Both the position numbers and the translations under genes were made by a program. From positions 124,001 through 188,000 of the forward strand of contig CAJZBQ010000033.1 of the NCBI GenBank assembly GCA_914767885.1: a DNA stretch of 64,000 nt, in the 5' to 3' direction. The notes beneath the pieces are model-generated. The model worked only from the letters and a program-made list of their open reading frames with translations, was not told where the DNA came from and ran no database searches. Below, one piece after another: positions 8,466-22,213 of the stretch (the stretch's first letter is position 1; each line of letters starts with the position of its first letter). The DNA is from Blepharisma stoltei (lineage: Eukaryota; Ciliophora; Heterotrichea; Heterotrichida; Blepharismidae).

Positions 8466-10314
8466 ATGAAGCTTGGATACGCAGTTTTGATAGTCGGAGC
8501 TCTGGCGTCTGAGTGCAAGCCACCGACAGATTGCAGTACGTACTGCAGAGTACAGTATAATGGGAAGAAAAATTATTATAATCTGACTGATGGAGACTGA
8601 TACTTTAAATATGGCGTCTCAACTTAGGCTTGGCCTCTCAGCCAAGTAGTCTCGAGCCCTATTTAAAGTATATCCGGCAAGTTTTTACCAACGAAGAAAT
8701 GGACAGTTATGCTAGGTAAGCAGTTCCCGCAGGAGGCAGGAGCCTAGCCTTAGTCCGCTTTCGGAGTTGGTTTTTTTCCTCAAGGGTAAAGGAGAGTTGG
8801 AGTTGGAAAGGAGGCACCCGGCTATGCCTGCAGGGAACAACCAGGCCATCGGGCAATGCCGCTAGCGAGAAACCAGGAGTTTCACCCTGGGCTTCAACTA
8901 TTCCTTTTTGCCGAAAGTTCACCAGAAAATCCATTTTTTTGGGTTTTCTGTGTGGACAACCTTGTATCCCACAGCCTCAAGCAAGGCCGCAGAATTCCTA
9001 AATCTGCCCACTCAAAACTGGAGCAAGGTTGCAGCTTGCAAGTAAGAGACGTTCAACAGAACAGGCTAGCCATTAAGTTGGAGTCCTGTAGGCGGCGTTG
9101 CAAAGCGGGGGAAGCTTCGGGTCTGGGTGACTGCGTCAAAACTGACTAGGTTTCCCTCCCAGTCCAGCAACGACGATCCTAAGGTCGTCCCGATAGGACA
9201 CGGGGCAAAAAGGGTTTTTCCTCTAGGACTGCTAGTGCCAATTTGGAGGGCATGGCAGGAGCCGACAAGAGCTAAGGAGTTAATCCTTAGCTCTAACCCT
9301 AGTCTGGCGACGTGAAGCACGGTGACCCAGTCTGCCTACTTCCGGGATAGCATGACCAAGCCCCATGACCGGAATGAGCTGAGTGGTAGCCTGTGGCACT
9401 TAGGTGCACACTGGGAGCAGGGCAAGAAAGCAAGCGAAGCGTCCAAAAGGCGGAAGAAAAGGACCTTCGATCCTGGCCGGGAGCTACTTTATAAAATTTA
9501 ACTAAGACTAAGACTGCGTCAAAACTAACAGCTTAGCAGCTGATTATCTCGTAATTAAGATTAAGACTGATGGAGACTGTTATGAAGTTTTAAAATGTAG
9601 CTATGGTGAATTCTTAGATATATCAAGCAATAAATGCATATTAGCAAGCCAAGACTTTCCAGAAATTGAGAGAGCCTCTACAAGCTCTAGCAGCAATAAT
9701 GAGACTGTTGTAGAAGATAAACCTATCATCTGTGATCATGGAACTTTTAAAAACAGTCAATGTGTGTGTGATGAAGGTTACACTACAAGCGCATCCCAAA
9801 ATGCTAGTGATTATTATGTACATCAGTGTAACGTATTGTCTAGTAGCTCTAGTGGAGATGATGGATATTCTACAGGCAACAATGGTGAACTTTATCTGTC
9901 TCAGCAGGCAGACGATACCATTAACAATATCCCGCTTACCTTTGTTGAAAAACTTGCCATACTAGCTGGAATCAGCTTTACCTTCTGTATCAGCACTTTT
10001 ATTATCAGAAAAAAACTAACTCCCCTCTCCGTGAGCGAACAACACAATTTTTATTCATTCACGGAGGGTTAATTTTTTTTTTAAACTTAAAAAAATTCTA
10101 ATTTGTAAAATTTGAGAAGTAATAATTAATTTAATTTGCAAAATTTATTTAAAATTAAACAGAATTAGCTATAACAATTATCATTTATATATCAATTTTT
10201 CTATTAAAAAAATTTTTGTTCGCTCATTAAGGGTGTTTTTTTGGGCAAAAAATAGGGATTTTTCCAATGGTTTTGTTCGCTCACAGAGGGGGAGTAAGGA
10301 GAAAATATTTATAA
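8466..10314 (+). CDS. Small Cys-rich surface protein with EGF-like segment and C-terminal TM, two IESs
   Basis: After removing 8601-9580 and 10017-10294 the frame is 196 residues and ends LRRKYL before TAA (10312-10314). The start MKLGYAVLIVGALASEC is a signal peptide. The middle has paired Cys, a Ser/Asn-rich spacer and CDHGTFKNSQCVCDEGY, an EGF-like Cys pattern. A hydrophobic stretch of about 20 residues (KLAILAGISFTFCISTF) precedes a short basic cytoplasmic tail. Type I surface protein of unknown ligand. The first IES boundary turns one codon into TGA (Trp): GDWYEVLKC. Confidence 0.75.
8601..9580. mobile_element. Retroposon-like insertion acting as an IES (980 bp)
   Basis: The host sequence GACTGATGGAGACTG appears on both sides (8586-8599 region and 9565-9579), a target-site duplication of about 15 bp; TA follows each copy (8601-8602, 9581-9582). 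The insert is much richer in GC than its surroundings. Its left edge read on the minus strand ends GACGCCATATTTAAAGTA, and 8870-8960 is related in inverse orientation to 52550-52720. The open frames inside overlap each other and match nothing I recognise. Precise TA-to-TA removal keeps one duplication copy and the reading frame. Confidence 0.8.
10017..10294 (+). mobile_element. MITE-type IES with GTGAGCGAACAA repeats (278 bp)
   Basis: TAA at 10017-10019 and 10295-10297. Left CTCCGTGAGCGAACAA hairpin, the shared AT-rich core, then two copies of TTCGCTCA separated by GGGCAAAAAATAGGG. Removal replaces a false C-terminus with LRRKYL and TAA. Confidence 0.88.
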
Positions 10315-10365
10315 TTCCTATAAGATAATCTGACAGTGAAAAAATAAAAATTATTCAATAATTCT

Positions 10366-10932
10366 TTATATTAAGAATCCTATAATCCATAGCCAAATTG
10401 CCACAAATGCTAGCCTAGCTTCTATTTTCCATTCATTATTATAGCAAAAATCTCCCTCAACAATCACGATTGTATAATTCTCAAAGAAAGTAGGTTTCAC
10501 CTCATTGAAGAATTCATAAGCATTTTTCCATTCTAAGCTTGGGATAACTGTTTGAGGATTCGATCTCCAATAGGTGTACATCCCACAATTATCATATGAT
10601 GTCGTAGGTTTATCCAAACTATCTCCCCAGACACTTCGTGCATAACCCGAGCACAGAAGTATAGTCATATTATCTTGAAAAGTATATTGGCCTTGGGAAG
10701 GGTGGCAGCCGAAACAAAAATAATCCTCCATGTTGTCGTATTCGCGCTGGCATTGTGAAGGAAATAGGCTACTATAGGAACTTTGGATAGCTTGGTCATG
10801 AGCTGATACACAGCAAGCCTCTCCGTTTTGTCTGTAGCATTTGACTAGCGATGGATTTGGGTCTCCAGCTTCTGAACCTGGAAGTAGTGTGCAGTTCTGT
10901 GCGTAAGCACCCAGAAGGAGCAGGAAAAACAT
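10366..10932 (-). CDS. Folate-receptor-like Cys-rich secreted or membrane-anchored protein, copy 1
   Basis: 188 residues. Signal peptide MFFLLLLGAYAQNC; about 11 Cys including ACCVSAHDQ and DYFCFGCHPSQGQYT; a conserved DNCGMYTYW and PSLEWK segment; a hydrophobic C-terminus (about 17 residues ending IIGFLI) with no basic tail, as in GPI-anchored proteins. The double Cys and Cys/Trp spacing resemble the folate receptor/riboflavin-binding family, but the match is by pattern only. Uses TGG for the Trp in SVWGDS, which the next paralogue encodes with TGA. Confidence 0.8.
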   Translation of the reverse strand: MFFLLLLGAYAQNCTLLPGSEAGDPNPSLVKCYRQNGEACCVSAHDQAIQSSYSSLFPSQCQREYDNMEDYFCFGCHPSQGQYTFQDNMTILLCSGYARSVWGDSLDKPTTSYDNCGMYTYWRSNPQTVIPSLEWKNAYEFFNEVKPTFFENYTIVIVEGDFCYNNEWKIEARLAFVAIWLWIIGFLI

Positions 10933-11187
10933 TTTAATGCTTTATAAAAATTGGTGGGATGATAAATTAATGAACTATGGTTACTGGAAATGTAATTTAA
11001 ATTTAAAGGGCAGGGAAACGTAAAATTAATAAATTTAAGGCTGTTAGGGATAATTACAAGAATTTTAGATAGTTATATCTGAATTTAAATAGTTTTTATC
11101 TATTAGAGATCTTTTATCTTATAAAAAAAATTTTTAAGATAAATTTATCTCATGTATTTGCAAAGCAAGTTATTAGTTTAAAATATC

Positions 11188-11754
11188 TTATATTAAAAAC
11201 CTCATAAGCCAGCCCAACATACAAAAAATCAGCACATCTGCTTTAATCTCCCAAGAGCTATTAAAACAATTGTGCTCTCTTATTACTATTGTATAATTTT
11301 CAAAGTATGGAGGTTTTACCTCCTCAAAGAACGCATAACCATCTTTCCACTCCAAACTGGGCATCACTGTAGTGGGGTTTGCCCTCCAATACGTGTACAT
11401 CCCACAGTTATCATAATGGCTTGAAGGCTTAGTCAATTTCTCTCCTCATATGCTTTCAGCATAGTCTTTGCACATGTAAATTGTTTGATTACTTTCAAAT
11501 GTATATTTACCTTGTGACGGGTGGCAGCCAAAGCAGAAATAATCTTCCATGTTGTCATATTCACGCTGACATTGGGTAGGGAAGGCTTCAGTATATACGC
11601 TCTGTATGTTTTGGTCATGGGCGGAAACACAGCAAGCATCTCCGTTTTGTCGATAGCACTTGACTAGGGATGGATTGGGATCAATTGATTCGGAGTCAGG
11701 CAGAAGTGTGCATTTTTGGCCGAATGCAACACTTACAAGTAAGACTAGAAACAT
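11188..11754 (-). CDS. Folate-receptor-like Cys-rich protein, copy 2
   Basis: Paralogue of the gene at 10366, colinear over its whole length: signal peptide MFLVLLVSVAFGQKC, ACCVSAHDQ, DYFCFGCHPSQGKYT, DNCGMYTYWRANP, PSLEWKD and a hydrophobic C-terminus. An in-frame TGA near 11446 lies in AESI(TGA)GEKL, exactly opposite the TGG of ARSVWGDSL in copy 1. That makes this one gene and gives direct evidence for TGA = Trp. Tandem duplicate in the same direction. Confidence 0.85.
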
Positions 11755-11989
11755 ATTTTATAAAGCCAGTTTAAATAAAAATTCTGAAATCAGCATATGT
11801 GGAGAAAATTTTATGAATTTCTTGATAATGAAGAGCAGTTATAAATAATAAAATTATATAAATTAAATACAAGTATCTGGAGTATTATAATACTGGCTTT
11901 ATATATAAATGATAACAGAATTTTATTGATAAAGAAATCTCTATAATTAAAATTCAAATTATCCTTATCACTTTATAAATCGTATACAA

Positions 11990-12600
11990 AAAATCTTAAA
12001 ACCTAAAACTGATAATAGCGACATGTGTGCTAATTTCCCAAGAGTTGCCATAATACTTTGCATATTTTAAAAATTCTCCAGTGGGTTAAGGCACTCTATG
12101 CTACTAATCAGATTTAATTTGTGTGTGCTCAAAAATTGCATAGCAAGCTGATAATTATTTTAAAATCTTTTAAACCCTTCAAAACACTCATATATATATT
12201 TCCACTCCAAACTTGACATCACTATAACGGGATTTGCCCTCCATACGTGTTAATCCCGCAGCTATCATAGTGATCTGAGGATTCAGTCAATTTATGTCCT
12301 CATGCTCTTTCTGCAAAGTCTTTACATATGCAATTTTTTCAAATGTATATTTGCCTTGTGACGGAGTTGGCAGTCAAAGCAGAAATAATCTTCCATTTCG
12401 TGGCATTGGGTAGGAAAAGTTGAGGAGTATATGCTCTAGATAGTTTGGTCATGGGCGGAAATAAAGCAGGCATCTCCGTTTTGACGGTAGTATTTGACTA
12501 GTAATGGATTGGGATTTATTTATTCAGAGAAAAGTGTGCATTTTTGGCGGAATGCAACGTTTACACATAAGACTAGTGCATATTTTTATAAGCAGCTTTG
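11990..12600 (-). pseudogene. Decayed third copy of the folate-receptor-like gene
   Basis: The minus strand still matches copies 1 and 2 in order: a remnant of the start near 12580, then CYRQNG-, SAHDQ-, DYFCF- and DNCGMYTYW-like segments, but with many frameshifts, stops and small deletions. No continuous frame. The C-terminal third is barely recognisable. Confidence 0.75.
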
Positions 12601-12740
12601 ATCAGCTTGAATAGAAATGAAATTAGTTAGAATGAAAATAAGATTTTAGAAACTATTAGAGCGCGATAAAAATGCAATTGAATAGGATTTTGGCAGTTAT
12701 AGGGATATAAAACCATAAAACTGGCCTTTTTTAATATAAA

Positions 12741-14107
12741 ATGTTAGCAGATATCAGCAGCAAAGTAATTTATGTAATCGGCACAACAGCTGTTGGGAAA
12801 AGTAAGCTTGCTATGGATATTGCAAAGCATTTCAACGGAGAAATAGTGTCAGCTGATTCTATGCAAATATATAAAAAAGCTTCTTTAATGACAGCTAAAC
12901 CTTCAATTCAAGATATGCTAGAAATTCCACATCATCTAGTCGATTTTGTCCCAATTTCAGAAAAACAGTTCACTGTCTGTGAATATCAAAATCTTGTTTA
13001 TAAATTTTCTAGTAAAATATTTTTTTGAAAATTTTAATATAAATTATTAACTTTTTTCCTCAGAAAAATCTTGCTTTAAATGCAATTCAAGAAATCCAAA
13101 AACGAGGCAGACTCCCAGTTGTGGTAGGTGGTACAATGTATTATGTGGAATCTCTGCTATATGATCGGCCTTTTATCAAAGAAAATTATGACTTAGATTC
13201 TTTTGAGAACGATACAACTGAAGAGCTGTATAGAAAACTTGAAGAAGCTGACCCTGAACACGCAAAAAAGCTTGCCCCTCAAGATCGAAGGAGAATCCGG
13301 AATGCTTTAAATTATATTTTTTCGTCAGGAAAATTGTATAGTGAAAAAAACACAGTATCAAAAATTATGCTTTTAAAATTAAATAAATATTCAGTTTAAA
13401 TTCTATTTTATAGATAATTTATTATATTAAATTGATTAATAAAGTATAGATTTCCAGAATCAATAATTATTTGGCTTAAATGTGATAAAAAAATACTCGA
13501 ACAAAGAGCAAGGGCAAGAATTGAATCAATGATAAAAGAAGGAGGGACACAAGAAATCATTGAAATTTTAAACGAATGCGCCACCAATGACTACACAAGA
13601 GGAGTTCTCCAGTCTATCGGCTATAAAGAATTCGAGCCTTTATTAACTGAAGGTGAAAATTCTCTGCCAAAATGCATTGACAATTTATTATTAGCGACCC
13701 TTCAATACTCCAAAAAGCAGCTAAAATGGATAAAAAATCGATTCCAGCCTTATTTGAATATGAATATAATAGATACTACAAGTTTCAGCAATTGGGAAGA
13801 AATTACACAGCAAGGGATTGAAATAGTTCAAAGCTCTCAAGGTATAGGCAATAAGGAAATAATTTTAGACAAAAAAGAGTCTTTTTGGTGTGAAGCCTGC
13901 AATGTCAAGATTTTTGGGAGCGAAAAATATGAAATTCATTTACAGACGAGGAAACATAGAAATAACACAAGAAAAGAAACAGAGGATGATGAAGAGATTA
14001 GGGTTTGCGATATTTGTAATAAAAGTGCAAAAGGATTGAGACAGTGGGAGTTTCATATAAATTCAAAAAAACATAAAAGAGAGGTAAAGAAAAATCATTG
14101 TGAATAA
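12741..14107 (+). CDS. TRIT1: tRNA dimethylallyltransferase (isopentenylates A37)
   Basis: Removing 12996-13063 and 13388-13444 leaves 413 residues. Seen: P-loop GTTAVGKSKLAMDIA (about 13-27), IVSADSMQIYK, TAKPS, IPHHLVDF, VVVGGTMYYVESLL, QDRRRIRNAL, VLQSIGYKEF, and two C-terminal C2H2 zinc fingers (FWCEACNVKI...HLQTRKH and VCDICNKSA...HINSKKH). These are the landmarks of MiaA/Mod5/TRIT1, with the zinc fingers of the eukaryotic cytosolic/mitochondrial form. It adds an isopentenyl group to A37 of tRNAs reading UNN codons, which includes a UGA-reading tRNA-Trp or tRNA-Sec. Confidence 0.93.
12996..13063 (+). other. Interruption of the TRIT1-like gene, GT...AG, 68 nt
   Basis: Begins GTTTAT and ends TTTTTTCCTCAG, removes in-frame stops and keeps the frame (EYQNL then KNLALNAIQ). 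An 8-base repeat AAAATCTT lies at both edges. It could be an unusually long intron for this genome or an IES whose TA pair I cannot place in frame without adding residues. Confidence 0.5.
13388..13444 (+). other. Short TA-bounded IES (about 57 bp)
   Basis: TA at 13388-13389 and 13445-13446. Removal joins KIMLLKLNK to YRFPESIIIWL in frame; a second TA pair a few bases away also fits. Confidence 0.7.
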
Positions 14108-14260
14108 GATAAGAAATTATATAAAAGAGGGATTTAGCAATAAAAGAGGAATAATAAAGGATAGGGATTATGCAATAAATTATTAGAAATTATGAGTGCT
14201 ATAAATTTTTATTTATAAAATAATTTAAGAACAAATTTCTATCTAATAAACATTTATAAA

Positions 14261-14638
14261 ATGAAATTTATGATAATAGTTTTTCTGTTTGCGATTTCTT
14301 TTATAAGTGGAGAAGTCTATAACCTTGACGAATCATCAGAAGTTTCTATATCAAAAGAAGGGTCTTTGCAGATGTCAATCAGTTCAAATCCAACAACAGG
14401 ATATTATTGGTATATAGATGAATCAACATTAGGTGTCGTCACAACAGATAATTTAGATGGGGATTATATATCAAGCCAAAGCCATCTACTAGGAGCTGGA
14501 GGGTCGCAAATATTTACTTTATATTGCACTGACTTATGTGTAGAAGGAGAAAATACTTCTGTCAAGCTGGAATATATGAGATCTTGGGAAAAAGAGCCGA
14601 TTGAGATTGTTGATGTTACTGTTTATATAGTTTCTTAG
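14261..14638 (+). CDS. Chagasin-family cysteine-protease inhibitor, copy 1
   Basis: 125 residues. Signal peptide MKFMIIVFLFAISFISG. Chagasin (MEROPS I42) signatures: SNPTTGYYWYI (residues 42-52), a GAGGSQIFTL loop and a Y-x-R-x-W (YMRSW) loop near the C-terminus, the three loops that enter the active site of papain-like proteases. Likely acts on secreted or lysosomal cathepsins. Two extra Cys (CTDLC) may form a disulfide. Stop is TAG. Confidence 0.88.
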   Translation: MKFMIIVFLFAISFISGEVYNLDESSEVSISKEGSLQMSISSNPTTGYYWYIDESTLGVVTTDNLDGDYISSQSHLLGAGGSQIFTLYCTDLCVEGENTSVKLEYMRSWEKEPIEIVDVTVYIVS

Positions 14639-14875
14639 ACTTTAGGCTTTTATTAATTGGCACAAATTATACTATTAAAATAGAAGATATTTTATAATTA
14701 AATAAAATAATATTAAAATAAAAAATCATCAGTGGCTTATATGGTTGATTTTAAGGCAAAATAATTATGAATATTGATTTTAGTCTTTTAGAAATCATAT
14801 CCTTTATCATTTCTGCCAATTCTGAAGATATTTTTAATTTTCTGTTTAATGCAAATCCATTAAATAAATAAAATC

Positions 14876-15244
14876 ATGATTTTTCTGATATTCTTTATCC
14901 TCGTTCTGGTTAACGGGCAAGTTTATAGTTTAGACGAAGTCTCAGAAGTGTCTATACACAAAGATGGCTTCGTTAAGGTATCAAAAAGCTCCAATCCAAC
15001 AACAGGATTCAGCTGGTTCATAAATCCTTCATCTTTAGAAGTGGTCTTTACTAATGACTTAGATGGAGATTATATTCAAGATCGTAGCAATTTATTGGGT
15101 GTTGGAGGGATACAAGTTTTTACCCTTTTTTGTTCAGATTTGTGCAGAACACGTAATCAGACCAGCATCATTTTAGAATACAAGCAGCCGTGGGTGAATA
15201 TTCCAGTAGACACTGTTGAGGTGCTAGTCAATATTAAATCATAA
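14876..15244 (+). CDS. Chagasin-family cysteine-protease inhibitor, copy 2
   Basis: 122 residues, tandem paralogue of the gene at 14261. Signal peptide MIFLIFFILVLVNGQ; SNPTTGFSWFI, GVGGIQVFTLFC and YKQPW loops; a Cys pair at the same place (CSDLC). Separated from copy 1 by about 240 bp of AT-rich DNA. Confidence 0.88.
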   Translation: MIFLIFFILVLVNGQVYSLDEVSEVSIHKDGFVKVSKSSNPTTGFSWFINPSSLEVVFTNDLDGDYIQDRSNLLGVGGIQVFTLFCSDLCRTRNQTSIILEYKQPWVNIPVDTVEVLVNIKS

Positions 15245-15490
15245 TGATAATTTAAAAAACAATATTCTTGGAAATTCTAAATATCATGCATGCATAGCTT
15301 CCTTGTTCAATATTTTCAATAATTTTTTTCGATTTCTGATAAGCTTCAAAAATTTTGTCTTGATTTATGATACTTTTAATTCAAAAATTCACAAAATACC
15401 AATAAGCCACCAACTAAATTTCTTGATGTTGCAAAATACCTTCAAAGACTTCAAACAGTAGTTATTTAAGATATATTCTTAATAATATAA

Positions 15491-18162
15491 ATGGATTCAG
15501 ACAAACCTCTTATATTAGTTGATATAGATGATTCCGGCAAGTGCTCTCTAAACGCCGAAGCCCTTGATTTAATCCGAAATATCCAAGAGCAAGTCTGTGT
15601 AATTTCAGTAGCTGGGCTTTATCGTACAGGAAAATCTTATCTCTTAAATCGACTTATGGGTACTCAGCATGGTTTTGAAATTGGTCCAAGCGTAAATCCC
15701 TGCACAAAAGGGATCTGGATTTGGGGAAAATGCCCATTTGTGTCTAGCAATAAGAGGCTGATTTTAATTGACACAGAAGGGCTTCGATCTTATCAAAGAG
15801 AAGAAACAATTGATATGACGATTTTTTCATTATCTTTGCTATTGAGCTCTACGTTTATCTATAATTCAATGGGTGCAATTGATGAGCAGGCTATTGAAGA
15901 TTTATCGTTGGTTTGCAAGCTGACCCAATATATTCATGTAAAATCTCAATCGGGGCAGACTACAGCTGAATCATATGCACAATATTTCCCAAAGTTCATA
16001 TGGGCATTGAGAGATTTCTCATTACAGTTAGTAGATAATGAAGGAAATTCAATAACTTCTAATGAATATTTAGAAAATTGTTTAGAGCTTTTGCCTGGCC
16101 AAACTGACGAAATTAAGCAGAAAAACGAAATCCGAAAAATTTTGACGAGTTTTTTCAAAGAAAGAGAATGTTTTACATTTATTAGGCCTGTAAATAATGA
16201 AAAAAAATTAAGGAATATTCAAGAAGTGCCTTATGAAGAGCTTAGAGAAGAATTCAAAACGCAAATGAGTGAGTTTATAGCAAGAGTCCAAGAAACTACA
16301 AGGGTAAAAATGATCGATGGAGTCGCAGTCAATGGCAAATTATTAGCCTCTATGCTAGAAATATACGTAGACGCTATAAACCAAAACGCAGTTCCTACAA
16401 TATCAACTGCATGGGAAAGGACACTTGATAACCAAATTAAAGAAGGCTATAAACGGGCTTATGAAAATTATAAAAATTGTATAAAAAGTAAGCTAAAATC
16501 ACAAATTCCTATGGAAGAGGTAAAACTTAAAGAAATTGAAGGGGAGATTAGAAAAAGCTCCTTTGGGATTATAGACGCAGTCCCAATTATAGTATCTTTA
16601 AAAGAAGAAGTAAATAAGCAGAAAAAAAAACTTGAAGAAAAATTTAATAGTATGTTGGAAACTTTATTAGACGAAAATTTCAGTGAGTCAAAAATCCAGG
16701 CTACAGCCCACTTAAAAACACTTTTTGATGAATTAGAAGAAAAAATGGCGAATTCAGAAAAATTCAATTGGCTGCCTGAGGAGTTTTCGAATATATATGA
16801 AAATGCTATACAAGATATACCAGGAAGTGGAGCTATCCATGCAATCGCAGAAGCATATTCAAAAGAAGGATCAAGAATTGTCCAAAAATTAATTTCACAA
16901 TTAAATAGAATCCATAGAAGTGAGATTAAAGAAGCAAGAAATGAGCTAGATGAAGAAAGAAAAAGAACCAAAATTTTATCTGATAATTATGAAAATCAAA
17001 AAAAAGATTTAATGGAAAGACTGGATTTAGAACGAAAACACTCCAGGGAGCAAAAAAAAGTGTTAGAAAATGCGTTAGAAGACGCAAGAATTGCTATATC
17101 TGGGAATAGTCAAGAGTTTGGGCAAATTCAGAGTAAGCTGAGGGAAGAAAATATGGACTTGAGGAACGAAATTAATGCATTGAAAAATAAAATTGTGGAT
17201 AAAAGGCATGGAGTTAAAGAAGCAAATGCAGCAGAAATTCAGACGTTAACATTAGCATTGATTAAAGATTAGGGCTCTTCCTCCTTTTATGTCTCACCTG
17301 AGACGAGTCTTCGTAGAAGACTTGTTAATCTGCTAGCGAACCTCCCTGGGTATGTCAGCATTTCTACCAGAGATAGGCCTGATTCTTAATGCTGTTTTGG
17401 AGCTTTGGAGTATGCAGGTTTGGGACTTGACGGCTGCTGTTTGAGTGACTAGAGTTCCATCTAGGGGTAAACTACCTAGCTAGTATCTATATAATCCTGA
17501 ATCTTTAGGGATTTGGCTTTGAGCCAAAATTGTAAGGCAAAACCCAGCTGAAACATAAATATCCAGTATGTTTCCTGCTCAGTTTGACATCAGGCCACAG
17601 CAAGGTCCCCAAACCCGAAGCAGGTCCAGAGAGGACGGGTCAGAGACGTCGCCATTTTATTTGTTTAACAGTAATTCAGACACTTAGGGAAATTTTAAAT
17701 GAATTTGAGCAGATGAAACAACAGAAAATCCAGTTGGAGCAGCAGTTAGATTATGAAATGAAAATAACTCGTAAGCCCTAATTAGAAACTGAGAAGTCAG
17801 CCCAGAAGCAGCTTTTAGAAGCCAAAAGGATGAGTGACCAAGCTTTAATGAAGCTTAAAAAAAGCTACGAATTAGAACTTCAGAGCTTAAAAGATGACAA
17901 AATCGCCTTAGAAATGAAATTAAAAGACCTTGCCAGAGAGCTAACCCAGCGAGATATGCAAATCAAGCTGATAAAAGAAAAAATGCGAGGCAGAGAAAAC
18001 GACCAAAAACTTAGACTGGAGCACTCAGATCTCCTTATCAGTGTCAGCGATTTAATTCTTAAATTCTTACAGAGGCTAGAAACCGGCAAAGGTGGAGACT
18101 TACGAGAAGAAATCGATTTACTCCAAGAAAGAGCATCAAGGCTTTCTGCTCCAAGATATTAG
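15491..18162 (+). CDS. Guanylate-binding-protein-like large GTPase with long coiled coil
   Basis: N-terminal GBP/atlastin-type G domain: P-loop GLYRTGKSYLLNR (about 43-55), switch region NPCTKGIWIW, DTEGL (about 97), the hydrophobic IYNSMGAIDE segment, and the guanine-base motif as ALRDF. A helical middle domain follows, then a long charged coiled coil to the C-terminus. The frame is broken by a GC-richer insert (about 17247-17684), continues as a coiled coil, and crosses a 15-nt intron (17771-17785) to TAG at 18162. GBP/Sey1-type GTPases remodel or tether membranes. The exact boundary of the insert in the coiled coil is uncertain by a few residues. Confidence 0.88.
17247..17684. mobile_element. 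Retroposon-like insertion acting as an IES in the GTPase gene
   Basis: Host sequence ATTCAGAC lies at 17237-17244 and 17674-17681 inside a longer imperfect repeat, an old target-site duplication. The insert is GC richer than the gene and ends GACGTCGCCATTTTATTTG, the 3' terminus shared with the inserts at 8601, 28285 and 52396. Two TA pairs restore the frame: 17247/17672 (keeps both duplications) or 17263/17685. Confidence 0.7.
17771..17785 (+). other. 15-nt spliceosomal intron
   Basis: GTAAGCCCTAATTAG, 15 nt, contains an in-frame TAA; splicing gives KITQTEKSAQKQLL. Confidence 0.9.
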
Positions 18163-18230
18163 GTCTAGCAAATTTTGATATTATCATTATTAGCTAATTA
18201 AATGTGAGTTATATAAATCTAGATAAATTA

Positions 18231-21535
<3,305 letters not shown>

Positions 21536-21733
21536 TTACATATGAAACTTAATAGACTAAGTATAAAAATATCAGTGAATATTATGTGAATTTATTTTAA
21601 ATGTACAGAAAATATAAAGAGACAGACAAAATAAAGGAAAAACTAGTATTTCAGAATAGAAATCCTTATTAATTTTTTTCCATTTTTGGCTTATTAAAAC
21701 ATAAAATTTAAGGCAAAATAAACTTATTTTCAA

Positions 21734-22213
21734 TTAAAAACGCCTGGATACAGAAAAACTGCACTTTTTCATATATTCGTAAGTGGAATTCAAAGTATCA
21801 CAAGGGTTATCTTGAATGTAGCACACACTTTGAAAAAAATCACAGAGATTATTGCAAGGCAAATAAGTATTATTTCCATCGCAAGAAGGAAAATTTGCTT
21901 TACACATAATTTCTTTATATATTTTTACACATTCAGAATTCCGTGTGAAAACAATTTGAACTTTACCGTCTATTTCTTCTGTGAGCCTCTTTTCTAGACT
22001 TGCTATATAAGCATCCCTTATTGCTGAATCTTTAGCTGAGACATTCCATTCCGGCCAATTATCGTAGGACAAAGGGATGCAAACTTGGTCTCCGACCTTG
22101 TTGCTGCAAAAATCAAGGGGTAAAGTTGAGGAAGACACACATTTGCCTTTGGCTAAGGTAGATAACTGGCATGACTCTGTTGTGATAAAGAGGCTGAAAA
22201 TGAGAGTAATCAT
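21734..22213 (-). CDS. Secreted Frizzled-CRD-like Cys-rich protein
   Basis: 159 residues. Signal peptide MITLIFSLFITTESC; about 11 Cys with the order and spacing of a Frizzled-type Cys-rich domain (C-x-IPLSYDNWPEWN, then CVKIYKEIMCKANFPSC, LPCNNLCDFFQSVC, C). No transmembrane segment after the domain, so secreted. Such domains bind lipids or Wnt-like ligands in animals; in a ciliate the ligand is unknown. Pattern-based call. Confidence 0.72.
   Translation of the reverse strand: MITLIFSLFITTESCQLSTLAKGKCVSSSTLPLDFCSNKVGDQVCIPLSYDNWPEWNVSAKDSAIRDAYIASLEKRLTEEIDGKVQIVFTRNSECVKIYKEIMCKANFPSCDGNNTYLPCNNLCDFFQSVCYIQDNPCDTLNSTYEYMKKCSFSVSRRF

Noticed and set aside
8707-9320. Several overlapping ORFs of 62-97 codons on both strands
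   Set aside because: They lie inside the GC-rich insert, overlap one another, and resemble no family; GC-rich DNA lacks TAA/TAG by chance.
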